From contig JARFQH010000357.1 in NCBI GenBank assembly GCA_029287875.1, positions 1 through 26,448 on the forward strand: a stretch of DNA of 26,448 bases, read 5' to 3'. Origin of the DNA: Desulfobacteraceae bacterium. GTDB taxonomy: Bacteria > Desulfobacterota > Desulfobacteria > Desulfobacterales > SG8-13. The position numbers and the translations under genes were made by a program. Positions within the stretch are counted from its first letter, which is position 1; each line of letters starts with the position of its first letter. Below, one piece after another: positions 7,924 through 15,073 of this stretch. The notes below the pieces were generated by a model. It was given only the letters and a program-made list of their open reading frames with translations, did no database searches and was not told where the DNA came from.

Positions 7924-8118
7924 TCATTCAATGGCTTCAAATACAATTTTATGGTTGACAAGGTTCATGATTTTCAAACGGCCTTTGATGGTTTTCTGAT
8001 CTCCGTAAATGCTGACCAGACGAAAACCGCTCTGCTCCTCCGGTTCAACGACATCAACTGATTCGAGAACCATTTCCTCTTTGCCGTTTTTGTAGAAATA
8101 CGCATTGGCCTCGCACAT
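7924..8118 (-). CDS. cooT: CooT-family small nickel-binding protein
   Basis: The 64-residue product begins MCEANAYFYKNGKEEMVLES and continues with VDVVEPEE, FRLVSIYGDQKTIKGRL and VNHKIVFE. This is the layout of CooT-like proteins: Cys2 right after the initiator Met, a DVxxxEPE segment and a Gly-Arg turn. CooT from Rhodospirillum rubrum binds one Ni(II) per dimer through Cys2 and helps deliver nickel to carbon monoxide dehydrogenase. Many homologues sit away from CODH genes, as here, and their client is unknown. A GGGGAGGG ribosome site lies about 8-10 nt before the ATG. The gene is preceded by a folded leader with a U-tract and a good promoter (see those entries) and is divergent from the kinase gene. 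Confidence 0.82.
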   Translation of the reverse strand: MCEANAYFYKNGKEEMVLESVDVVEPEEQSGFRLVSIYGDQKTIKGRLKIMNLVNHKIVFEAIE

Positions 8119-8150
8119 CTTTGCAATCCCTCCCCTTTTTTCACTCTACG

Positions 8151-8208
8151 AAAAAAAGCCACTGGCTGCATTGTCCCTTCGATAGGGTTCTCCTGCGCCT
8201 TCGTGGCT
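8151..8208 (-). promoter_or_regulatory. Folded leader with U-tract before cooT: attenuator or riboswitch-like element
   Basis: Read on the minus strand, three nested helices form: an outer AGCCAC with GTGGCT (8203-8208 with 8157-8162), a middle GGCGCA with TGC-A-GCC containing one bulged A, and an apical CCCT with AGGG. Purine-rich internal-loop strands GGAGAA and ACAA separate the middle and apical helices. Seven U residues follow the outer helix at once (8157-8151), as in an intrinsic terminator. No minus-strand gene precedes it; it lies between the predicted cooT promoter and the cooT ribosome site, so termination here would control cooT itself. I could not match it to a riboswitch class I know. 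Confidence 0.5.
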
Positions 8209-8273
8209 ATGGTATCGGTTCTTCTATTTTTGAATCCGCAAGCCTTCATGGCCTGCCATTGCAATACGACCAT

Positions 8274-8302
8274 TTTTTACAAGAAAAAAAATTCAGTGTC
8301 AA
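8274..8302 (-). promoter_or_regulatory. Predicted sigma-70-type promoter of cooT
   Basis: On the minus strand a perfect -35 box TTGACA (8302-8297) is followed by exactly 17 bp and a -10 box TAAAAA (8279-8274; 4 of 6 consensus positions). Transcription would start near 8267, giving a leader of about 150 nt that contains the folded element at 8208-8151. The spacer is T-rich. Confidence 0.6.
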
Positions 8303-8317
8303 CCGCCGCCGGCGGTT
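8301..8317. other. Palindrome overlapping the cooT -35 box, possible operator
   Basis: AACCGCC and GGCGGTT form perfect 7-bp arms around GCC. The element overlaps the upstream edge of the cooT -35 box by two bases and lies about 40 bp upstream of the divergent kinase promoter, a natural place for a repressor or a shared regulator. It is not followed by a T-tract, so it is not a terminator. The binding protein is unknown. Confidence 0.45.
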
Positions 8318-8353
8318 AGTGAATCGATCACACGGTCATCATATAGATAAGAG

Positions 8354-8382
8354 TTGATCGAAACGGCGATCCACGATATAAT
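8354..8382 (+). promoter_or_regulatory. Predicted sigma-70-type promoter of the kinase gene
   Basis: TTGATC (8354-8359; 4 of 6) is followed by exactly 17 bp and a perfect TATAAT (8377-8382). Transcription would start near 8389, leaving a leader of about 65 nt before the ATG at 8454. Confidence 0.6.
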
Positions 8383-8439
8383 TATTTGATTTTGTTGATC
8401 TTCACAGGCCCACAACACGAAAATGGCAGAGTAGTAGAA

Positions 8440-8453
8440 GAAGGCGTACCTTC
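8440..8453 (+). promoter_or_regulatory. Hairpin over the ribosome-binding region of the kinase gene
   Basis: GAAGG (8440-8444) and CCTTC (8449-8453) form a 5-bp stem with a CGTA loop that ends directly before the ATG. The GAAGG arm is the only Shine-Dalgarno-like sequence here, so the stem would hide it. This could lower or regulate translation initiation; the stem is short and may simply be chance. Confidence 0.35.
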
Positions 8454-10649
8454 ATGCAAAATAATCACTTGGAAATTTTAGAGATCATTACAAATAAATT
8501 CAAAGAGATCGATCAGATTCTCGGGAACGTGTCGCTGATGGGCTATCAAATCGGGATTCTTCCGGCCCTCTTGATTTCCATTTTCCTGGTTCTCATTTTG
8601 CTGTTTTTACTGAAACGCAAACGCAAAGGAAGGGCTGCGCCGCAAGTAGAGCCTCCGCCGGCGATTATCGAAGAGACGATCGAGCCGATTGAAGAGGTGA
8701 AAGAGATTGACGAGGAGAGCATTGTCGAATTTTTTTTGAATATTTACAAGATACAGTTAGGGGAGACCCAACTGGCCCGGGGCCGCTTTAAATTGCTGGA
8801 TTCCGTTGTGGTCGATACGCGCAGAACCTATGAATTGGAAGTGTTCCATGACAAGCAATGGGTGTCGAGGCGCATGAGCGTCGGTCTTGCCGGCGACGAT
8901 AGCGCCAGCCGCAGCAAATGTTTCACCGTGATTTACGACGACCACTTCGTGCTCAAGGTCCCCCAGAAACCGATCACTAATTTTGAAAATTATATCACCG
9001 CCATCGAATCCGACCGGAAGATCGTCAAGAAGCTTGCCCCCCGGGAATGCATCGTGCCGACGGTGGCGGCCGTCCTCAAGATGATCCGTCCATTTTCAGA
9101 AAGTAAACAACTGACCCCGGAGCAGTTGGAAGAAAAATATCTCGACTGGTTGAGAAAGTTCCCCTCCTTTCAGGCTCATTTGAGAATCGGCAATTCGTAT
9201 GTCTTTGTGATGGATCTTTCACGCTACTTTTTCCTCAGTCACGTCATCAATGATTTCCACGACCTGCCTAACAAACTCTACCAGGAGATCGCCGGTTATC
9301 CGGATGTGATCTGGGAAAACCACGGTTTCGAAGGGCGCTATGCCGTCGAAAACGATGAACAGCTCGATGCTGTCCGGAAGGTCTATAAGGGATTCGAGGA
9401 GCGGGCCCAGATTCTGCTGAACAAGACCGCTAAACGCAAGTTCCCCCGCTACACGCTGCAGGAGTGGTTTCTGATTCACCTGGCCGGCAAACAACTGGAG
9501 GTGGGTCATAAAGATCTGACGCCGGACCGGGTCGAAAAAATAAACGTTCTGCTGAAAAAAACCCTTGCTGAAAACAAGGACACCATTGACGACTACCGCC
9601 GAACGGTTCGGGGGTGCATCCAGTCTGTGACGGTCAGCCAGAGCATGCACCAGATTGCCGGTCTTGTGACAAACTTGCTCGATCTGTTGGCCTGGCTGCG
9701 GTCAAAAGGCGTGGCCATGCGGGACCTGAAGCCCGAAAATCTATTGATTGCCGGCGACAAGGCCAGGTACCCCGATTTTCTGGACACGAGCGAAAACTAT
9801 TCGATCGGTCTCATAGACGTTGAGACCGCTGTTGCTTACGGGTCCGATAATAATCGGCAGGTACCGCAACCGATTTTGGGCGGAACACCCACCTACGCGA
9901 CACCAACACATTTAATGCCGAACGAGACCCTGGCGGCTTGCTTTCAAGATGCCGTTCGCATTCTGTATCTCCAGGACTGGTACGCTGCGGTCGGGATCAT
10001 CTACGAGATGATCACCGGTGAACGACTGTTCAGTCAGACCGGCAAATTGATCATCGGCATTAAAAACTTGATATTCAGGAACGCGGGCGAAACTGCGGCC
10101 CAGCTTGAGCTTTTAAAAAACGCCAGCCGGATGTTCTGGCACAGCGCCCGGTCAGAAATGGCGAAGAAAACCGGTGAGAAAAATCACATCCTGCAAAGGG
10201 TCGCCGTCGGCTTGACCGATGACGTTCGCGCGGTGTTCCTTAAAGAATTGCAGATGGAAAAGCACTGCATCATGAGGCTTATAAAGGAGACTGTTGCCGG
10301 CCAAAGAGTATTTATGAACGAAAAAACCCGACGAAGCCTATTAATTGCATCACGAAAAAAAATAACGCAACTGAAGATTAAGTGGAGTAAAGCCCACCCG
10401 GGCGGCGGTCAGGGCCTCAAAACCTTGAACGATTTGGAAGCACTCAAGCGCGCAGCCGAAAAAAATATGCAGCTGACGCCCCTTCTCGAAGACCCGCTGT
10501 CGACCGTATCGGCTTATGAGCTGCTCCATTTTATGTTCGCGGTGGTTCAAAAGGCCATGTATCGAGAGACATGGGGCGATCTGGTTCCAACCGAGGTAGT
10601 GGGCGTCCGGGAGGGGCAGGGGGCGACCACGGTCGAGGCTACCATTTGA
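8454..10649 (+). CDS. Membrane-anchored atypical protein kinase
   Basis: This 731-residue protein has a single membrane span (about 33-53) followed by KRKRKGR, so the bulk should face the cytoplasm. An acidic Pro/Glu linker (about 65-90) leads to a Ser/Thr-kinase-like domain. Candidate motifs are Lys168 in FVLKVP (ATP-anchoring lysine), MRDLKPEN (422-429) as the catalytic loop with Asp424, Lys426 and Asn429, DVE at 455-457 in place of DFG, GGTPTYATP (476-484) as the activation/P+1 loop, and DWYAAVGIIYEMITGERLF (508-526) as helix F. Two oddities stand out: the HRD histidine is Met, and about 250 residues separate the lysine from the catalytic loop, roughly 100-150 more than usual. The 200-residue C-terminal tail resembles nothing I know. 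Metal-binding residues are kept, so it is probably active. It is divergent from cooT. Confidence 0.78.
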   Translation: MQNNHLEILEIITNKFKEIDQILGNVSLMGYQIGILPALLISIFLVLILLFLLKRKRKGRAAPQVEPPPAIIEETIEPIEEVKEIDEESIVEFFLNIYKIQLGETQLARGRFKLLDSVVVDTRRTYELEVFHDKQWVSRRMSVGLAGDDSASRSKCFTVIYDDHFVLKVPQKPITNFENYITAIESDRKIVKKLAPRECIVPTVAAVLKMIRPFSESKQLTPEQLEEKYLDWLRKFPSFQAHLRIGNSYVFVMDLSRYFFLSHVINDFHDLPNKLYQEIAGYPDVIWENHGFEGRYAVENDEQLDAVRKVYKGFEERAQILLNKTAKRKFPRYTLQEWFLIHLAGKQLEVGHKDLTPDRVEKINVLLKKTLAENKDTIDDYRRTVRGCIQSVTVSQSMHQIAGLVTNLLDLLAWLRSKGVAMRDLKPENLLIAGDKARYPDFLDTSENYSIGLIDVETAVAYGSDNNRQVPQPILGGTPTYATPTHLMPNETLAACFQDAVRILYLQDWYAAVGIIYEMITGERLFSQTGKLIIGIKNLIFRNAGETAAQLELLKNASRMFWHSARSEMAKKTGEKNHILQRVAVGLTDDVRAVFLKELQMEKHCIMRLIKETVAGQRVFMNEKTRRSLLIASRKKITQLKIKWSKAHPGGGQGLKTLNDLEALKRAAEKNMQLTPLLEDPLSTVSAYELLHFMFAVVQKAMYRETWGDLVPTEVVGVREGQGATTVEATI

Positions 10650-10665
10650 TTTCTATGGACGGAAA

Positions 10666-11085
10666 CTATTTGATTGCCTTAGCAATTGCCCCCGCCGTCT
10701 TTCTAATAGCGTTCATATCACCGGGAACCAGCTCCCACTCGGTCATCGTCAACTTCGGATCGCTCGATTTACGCGGAATCAGGTGCAGATGGTAGTGCAT
10801 CACGATCTGGTTTACGGCCCTTCCGTTGAGTTGTAGAAAGGCGATTCCGTCCGGATTTAAGGAAGTTTTCATGGCCTTGGCGATTTTTAAAGATGCCCGG
10901 TGAATAGCGGCGAGATCCTCCCCATCGATTTCCCAGATGTTTTCGGCATGTCGTTTGGGAATAATCAATGTGTGTCCGGTATTAAGGGGATTTACGTCTG
11001 CGAACGACAGAACCCTGTCGTCTTCGAGAATCTTGAAACACGGGATTTCACCCCTGACGATCTTGCAGAAGATACAGCCTTCCAT
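10666..11085 (-). CDS. HIT-domain nucleotide hydrolase (HINT-like)
   Basis: This 139-residue histidine-triad protein has CxxC at residues 4-7 (CIFCKI), ADVNPLNTGHTLIIPKRH (29-46), and the triad HYHLHL (97-102) in a MHYHLHLIPR context. Such enzymes cleave nucleoside phosphoramidates or acyl-AMP; the exact substrate is unknown. The start is ATG at 11085 with AAAGGAG 7 nt upstream. An open frame continues upstream to 11334 but has no domain sense and overlaps the regulator gene, so I reject the longer form. The gene ends 16 bp from the convergent kinase gene. Confidence 0.92.
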   Translation of the reverse strand: MEGCIFCKIVRGEIPCFKILEDDRVLSFADVNPLNTGHTLIIPKRHAENIWEIDGEDLAAIHRASLKIAKAMKTSLNPDGIAFLQLNGRAVNQIVMHYHLHLIPRKSSDPKLTMTEWELVPGDMNAIRKTAGAIAKAIK

Positions 11086-11224
11086 TGAGGTCTCCTTTCG
11101 AATCGGGTTGGGTTCATGTTGCAGTCTTTTTTTGTACGAAAATAGAATGTAATACGGAAAAGAAGTGGGCACCTCCACCCGGCTGAACGGTTTCGAAAGA
11201 CGGCAATTATAAGGCTCAGACCGG

Positions 11225-12391
11225 TCAGCTGATTTTCGATATGTCGCCAAAAGTTTTGATTTCCATCGGCAGGTCCGATACCGATATGGCGATTCCGGCC
11301 CCGAGTGCGAACGCCCTTTCGATGACGTTTTCAAGCTGGATCACATTACCCGGCCAGTGATACTGAAGCAGATACGACAAGGCTTCCGGCTCAAAGGTGT
11401 AAACCTTGCGGGCGCTGTCAGCATTGTACTTGTGAAGAAAGTGATTGACCAGCAAACAGATATCCTCTTTGCGTTCCCTCAGAGGCGGCATCTTGATCGA
11501 AACGGCGCTGACGCGGTTTAAAAAACCTCTGCTCACCAGGTCTCCCTCGATGGCGTCCCTGAGATCTTTACCCATAGCGGCAATCACCCGAATATCCCTT
11601 GCAAAACCGGCTCCGAGCGGCTCGATATCATTCGTTTTCCCGTCCAACAGCCGCAAGAATTCCTTTTGAACCGGGAGCGAAATGTCGGTGATTTCGTCCA
11701 AGTAGAGGGTGCTGCCGTCCGCGGATGCAAGCAACTCCGACAGATGTTGGATTGTGTCGTCTCCTGACAGACCCCGCAGGAAAGTCCTGCATACAATGGG
11801 GATTAGCGGTCGGTGGTTCCGATCACTGCTGCGGTGGATCACCCTGGCCGTCAGCTCCTTTCCGGTTCCGCTTTCGCCGCGGATCAGCACGTTGGGGCCG
11901 GTGTTTTTCATCCGATCGATGATTTCGTAGATCTCCTGCATCCCGAGACTGATACCCACCAGAGAATCATAGCGGTGGCGCTCCTTGATCCGGCTTTTTA
12001 ATAGGGCCCTTTTGTCTTTCAGCAGCTTTTCGCCGACGATTCTGTCGATAATCAATTTCAACAGGTCCAGTTTGAAGGGTTTTTGCAGGTAATCGTAGCT
12101 GCCGATCTTCATGGCTTTAACGGCCGTTTCCATCGTTCCGTGGCCGGTAACGATGATGACTTCGGTTTCAGGCCGGTACTCCTTGATCGCCGACAGCAGT
12201 TCGATACCGTCGATTTCCGGCATCTTGAAATCCGTGAAAATGATGTCGAAATCTTTTTCCTTCAGCATGTGGAGGGCTTTGCGGCCGCTGTCGGCCAAAC
12301 TCACCGCGTAGCCTTCACGGGTCAGGTATCGATTCACCAGATCGAGTATCGCATTATCATCATCGACAAACAGAATGCCGTAGTCTTTCAT
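11225..12391 (-). CDS. Receiver-AAA+ protein of the NtrC family lacking GAFTGA and DNA-binding domain
   Basis: Residues 1-120 are a normal receiver: acidic pocket FVDDD (8-12), phospho-acceptor Asp54 in FTDFKMP, Thr82 and Lys104 in KPF. Residues about 143-380 are a sigma-54-activator AAA+ module with Walker A GESGTGKE (172-179), Walker B TLYLDEI (228-234), PPLRERKEDI (302-311) and WPGNV (346-350). The loop that should read ELFGHxxGAFTGA is gone: from CRTF to GST (201-228) about 11 residues are missing compared with family members and no GAFTGA is seen. The protein ends at 388, where the Fis-type HTH should begin. GGAGG lies 6 nt before the ATG. The gene follows an intact sigma-54 activator by 54 bp. 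It probably cannot activate sigma-54 polymerase itself. Confidence 0.88.
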   Translation of the reverse strand: MKDYGILFVDDDNAILDLVNRYLTREGYAVSLADSGRKALHMLKEKDFDIIFTDFKMPEIDGIELLSAIKEYRPETEVIIVTGHGTMETAVKAMKIGSYDYLQKPFKLDLLKLIIDRIVGEKLLKDKRALLKSRIKERHRYDSLVGISLGMQEIYEIIDRMKNTGPNVLIRGESGTGKELTARVIHRSSDRNHRPLIPIVCRTFLRGLSGDDTIQHLSELLASADGSTLYLDEITDISLPVQKEFLRLLDGKTNDIEPLGAGFARDIRVIAAMGKDLRDAIEGDLVSRGFLNRVSAVSIKMPPLRERKEDICLLVNHFLHKYNADSARKVYTFEPEALSYLLQYHWPGNVIQLENVIERAFALGAGIAISVSDLPMEIKTFGDISKIS

Positions 12392-12445
12392 GAATACCTC
12401 CGCAGTCAGGGACCGCGTACTCGACGCCTTCCAGTGGGGTTTAGT

Positions 12446-13432
12446 CTACTTTTTCTTGTCTATTCCGTAGCGTTTGATCTTTTCGACGAGCGTGGTTCGT
12501 TTGATCTGCAACAGTTCCGCCGCCTTGTTTTTGACCCATTTGGTTTTTTCCAACGCGCGCAGGATAAGTTCTTTTTCGTATTCAGTCACCGCCGTATTGA
12601 AGTCGACCCCTTCAGCATAAATTTCCAGGTGCGGCTGGGCGGCCGGCCGACTGACACCGCGGATCCTGTCTGGCAGGTCCGACGGCCGGATGTCTCCGCT
12701 TTCGTTGAGAACCACTAGGCGTTCCATCAAATTTTTCAGCTCTCTCACATTGCCCGGCCAGGAGTGGTTCAGCAACTGGGCCATGGTTTCGGGTAGAATT
12801 TTGATCGATTCCCGGCCCTTGGCGCGGCTAATATTTTCCAAAAAATACGAGACCAGCAGGGGTATGTCCGATTTTCTATGCTTGAGTGGTGACAGAGCGA
12901 TCGGAATTACATACAAGCGGTAAAACAAATCTTCGCGAAAATTGCCCTTCTGAACCTCTTCTTCCAAATCACGGTGGGTGGCTGCTATGATTCTGACATC
13001 CGCCCTGATGGTCTGCGCTCCGCCGACCCGTTCGAATTCGTTTTCTTCCAGCACACGCAGGACTTTGACCTGCAGATCCGGACTCATATCACCGATTTCA
13101 TCAAGGAATACCGTTCCGCCCCGGGCTTGCTCGAATTTGCCCGGTTTGTCTGAAATGGCCCCTGTGAAGGCGCCTTTGACATGTCCGAACAATTCGCTCT
13201 CCAGCAGGCTTTCGGTGATGGCACCGCAGTTGATTTGAACAAAGGGGTTGTCGCGCCGGTAAGAACGCCGGTGAATGGCCTTGGCGATCATACCCTTGCC
13301 GGTACCGGTTTCGCCATTGATCATGATGGTCGTGTCGCTGTCGGCAATGCGTTCGACGATATCGAACACTCTTTGCATCGACTCGCTTTCACCGATGATT
13401 TCCTGGAAAACTTCGTGTTGCGTGATTTTCAT
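12446..13432 (-). CDS. Sigma-54-dependent transcriptional activator without receiver domain
   Basis: From the ATG at 13432 the product has 328 residues: an AAA+ domain with Walker A GETGTGKG (40-47), GAFTGA (87-92), Walker B VFLDEIGDM (108-116), arginine finger region FREDLFYRLYVIPIAL (165-180) and WPGNVRELKNL (225-235), then a Fis-type HTH at about 296-320 (KNKAAELLQIKRTTLVEKIKR). It would remodel sigma-54 polymerase from an enhancer site. It has only about 15 residues before the AAA+ domain, so its input must come from another protein; the receiver-AAA+ protein encoded 54 bp downstream is the obvious candidate. An open frame extends upstream to a TTG at 13534 without ribosome site and over AT-rich DNA, so I prefer the inner ATG although its own ribosome site is weak. 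Confidence 0.88.
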   Translation of the reverse strand: MKITQHEVFQEIIGESESMQRVFDIVERIADSDTTIMINGETGTGKGMIAKAIHRRSYRRDNPFVQINCGAITESLLESELFGHVKGAFTGAISDKPGKFEQARGGTVFLDEIGDMSPDLQVKVLRVLEENEFERVGGAQTIRADVRIIAATHRDLEEEVQKGNFREDLFYRLYVIPIALSPLKHRKSDIPLLVSYFLENISRAKGRESIKILPETMAQLLNHSWPGNVRELKNLMERLVVLNESGDIRPSDLPDRIRGVSRPAAQPHLEIYAEGVDFNTAVTEYEKELILRALEKTKWVKNKAAELLQIKRTTLVEKIKRYGIDKKK

Positions 13433-13558
13433 CTGGGGCAGAATAAGACGCTGGCTGAATATTTTAATAAAAAATTTATTTTCCGTACAACGAGCCTGGA
13501 ACGACGAAAATAAATCAATATCACCAAAAACCAAGGGGACTGGTTGAACCCAACCGCC

Positions 13559-14782
13559 CTATCTTACCAATCCCACCTTCTTGACGGCCCGCTCGATCTG
13601 TTCAAGGCGCGCTGCCAGGCTACCCGTAAAACCGACCGAAAGCCGCACCAGTCCGGGTGACAATCCGATCTTGTGCTGGTCTTCGGGCGGAACTTCAGAA
13701 GAAGTGGATGAACTCGAGCAGGACATCAACGTATCATAATATCCGAGCGACACGGCGATATAGCCGAAACGCTCTTCGTTCTGAAGAACATTCATCAGGT
13801 CCTCGGCTCTCGACCGGGTGCCACAGTCGATGGTCAGCATACCGCCGTAACCGTAGCCCTCATTGATGAGCCGGCTCATGAGCCGGTACTGCGGGTGGGA
13901 GGGAAGACCGGGATAGGCGATGTCAACCCCCATTTCGTTCAACCTGGCGGCGATAATCATGGCCCGGGCGCCGTGTTCGCGCATGCGCAGGGCCAGGTGC
14001 GGCAGCCGTTGAATGATGTCGTAGGCGATGCGCGGATCCATGGTCGGGCCCAGGAGCATGACGCGCCCGGTATGCAGATCCATCAGTTTGTGCACGAACG
14101 GTTTGGCGGCACAAATGACCCCGGCGATCACGTCACTGGCGCCGTTGACGAATTTTGTCAGCGAGTGGACGACTATGTCGGCGCCCAGTTGGGCCGGTGA
14201 AACGATGACCGGCGTAAACGTGTTATCCACCACGAGCGTCAGATCGTTTGTTTTCGCCAGGTCGGTCAGGGCCGGTATATCGGCGACTTTCAGCGTGGGA
14301 TTGCCGACCGCTTCGGTGTAAATGACCCGCGTTTTTTTCGTGATCGCCGCTTCGAAGGACTGTGTGTCGGTCGGATTTACAAAGCTTGTGCTGATTCCCA
14401 TTCTGGGGAACAGCTCTCTGAGCAGGGCGTGAGTGCCGCCGTAGACCGTATCGCTGGAAACGATGTGATCACCTGTTTGACACAACTGCAACAGCGTGCA
14501 TGAAATTGCGGCCATGCCGCTGGCTGTGCAGACGGCGGCCTCGGTGCCTTCCATGGCGGCAAGATAGCGGGCCAGGACATCGACAGTGGGGTTGAAGTGG
14601 CGGCTGTAGAGAAAACAGCCGTTTTTTTCCGGCCCCCGGAGACCTTCGAAGATTTCTGGCATGATGCACGGATCCATAACCGTAAAGGTCGAGGACCTTG
14701 ATACTGAAGGCGTAACACCGCCGTGTTCGCCGAATTCACGGCGCACATTCCACATGGCTTGTTCGGGATTGAATTTTTGCAT
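13559..14782 (-). CDS. PLP-dependent Cys/Met metabolism enzyme (methionine gamma-lyase / cystathionine lyase family)
   Basis: This 407-residue fold-type I enzyme of the Cys/Met-metabolism family has YSRHFNPTVD (59-68), substrate- and cofactor-contacting ASGMAAI (87-93), Asp186 in VVDNTFTP for the pyridine nitrogen, and the Schiff-base lysine 210 in VHSLTKFVNGASDVIAG. A low-complexity CSSSSTSSEVPPEDQ stretch near the C-terminus lies where these enzymes have their substrate-specificity loop (SSxxS before the conserved Arg in VRLSVGF). The sequence does not decide between methionine gamma-lyase, cystathionine beta/gamma-lyase and synthase. The start is ATG at 14782, with GAGG 6 nt upstream; a TTG five codons earlier has no such site. 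Confidence 0.87.
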   Translation of the reverse strand: MQKFNPEQAMWNVRREFGEHGGVTPSVSRSSTFTVMDPCIMPEIFEGLRGPEKNGCFLYSRHFNPTVDVLARYLAAMEGTEAAVCTASGMAAISCTLLQLCQTGDHIVSSDTVYGGTHALLRELFPRMGISTSFVNPTDTQSFEAAITKKTRVIYTEAVGNPTLKVADIPALTDLAKTNDLTLVVDNTFTPVIVSPAQLGADIVVHSLTKFVNGASDVIAGVICAAKPFVHKLMDLHTGRVMLLGPTMDPRIAYDIIQRLPHLALRMREHGARAMIIAARLNEMGVDIAYPGLPSHPQYRLMSRLINEGYGYGGMLTIDCGTRSRAEDLMNVLQNEERFGYIAVSLGYYDTLMSCSSSSTSSEVPPEDQHKIGLSPGLVRLSVGFTGSLAARLEQIERAVKKVGLVR

Positions 14783-14856
14783 GACGGGCCTCGACAATGA
14801 CTAAAAGATGGCGCACGGATCCGGGATCGGATGTTTTTATGGATTTTTCATCAATA

Positions 14857-14885
14857 GAAATAACGAAGGGCGGGAACGGGGTCAA
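14857..14885 (-). promoter_or_regulatory. Weak candidate promoter of the PLP-enzyme gene
   Basis: On the minus strand TTGACC (14885-14880) is followed by 17 bp and TATTTC (14862-14857), about 75 bp before the ATG at 14782. The -10 box matches only 3 of 6 positions. The rest of the gap up to lutC (14886-15073) holds a 7-bp inverted repeat (CGCCGAA with TTCGGCG around a 10-nt loop, near 15000) without a T-tract and no credible gene. Confidence 0.3.
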
Positions 14886-15073
14886 GAAGTTTCCTCGCAC
14901 GCCGTGTTTAACGACGACCGTCTAACGGGGAAAAATATGATGGCGACCATCCACGGATTACTGGAAGCGACCCCATGTAACCCGAACAGGCGCTGCCGCC
15001 GAACTTGTCCGCCTTCGGCGTAATCGAGGCCGTGATTGCGGAAAGGAGCCATTAATGGACGGATAGCTGATGG

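Noticed and set aside
8157..8166. GCCACTGGC near the cooT leader as a cobalamin (B12-box) riboswitch
   Set aside because: The rest of the cobalamin consensus, including the GGGAAGGCG-like part, is absent on both strands.
8170..8208. CGAAGGGACAA in the cooT leader as part of a glycine riboswitch
   Set aside because: The conserved CTCTCAGG-type segment and the pairing order of glycine aptamers are not found.
7974..8273. 99-codon minus-strand frame overlapping cooT and its leader
   Set aside because: It is out of frame with cooT, has no family match, and covers the folded leader; cooT itself has the CooT signature and a strong ribosome site.
10666..11334. Longer 222-codon form of the HIT gene
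   Set aside because: The N-terminal 83 codons lack domain sense and overlap the regulator gene; ATG at 11085 has an ideal AAAGGAG site and matches the family's start.
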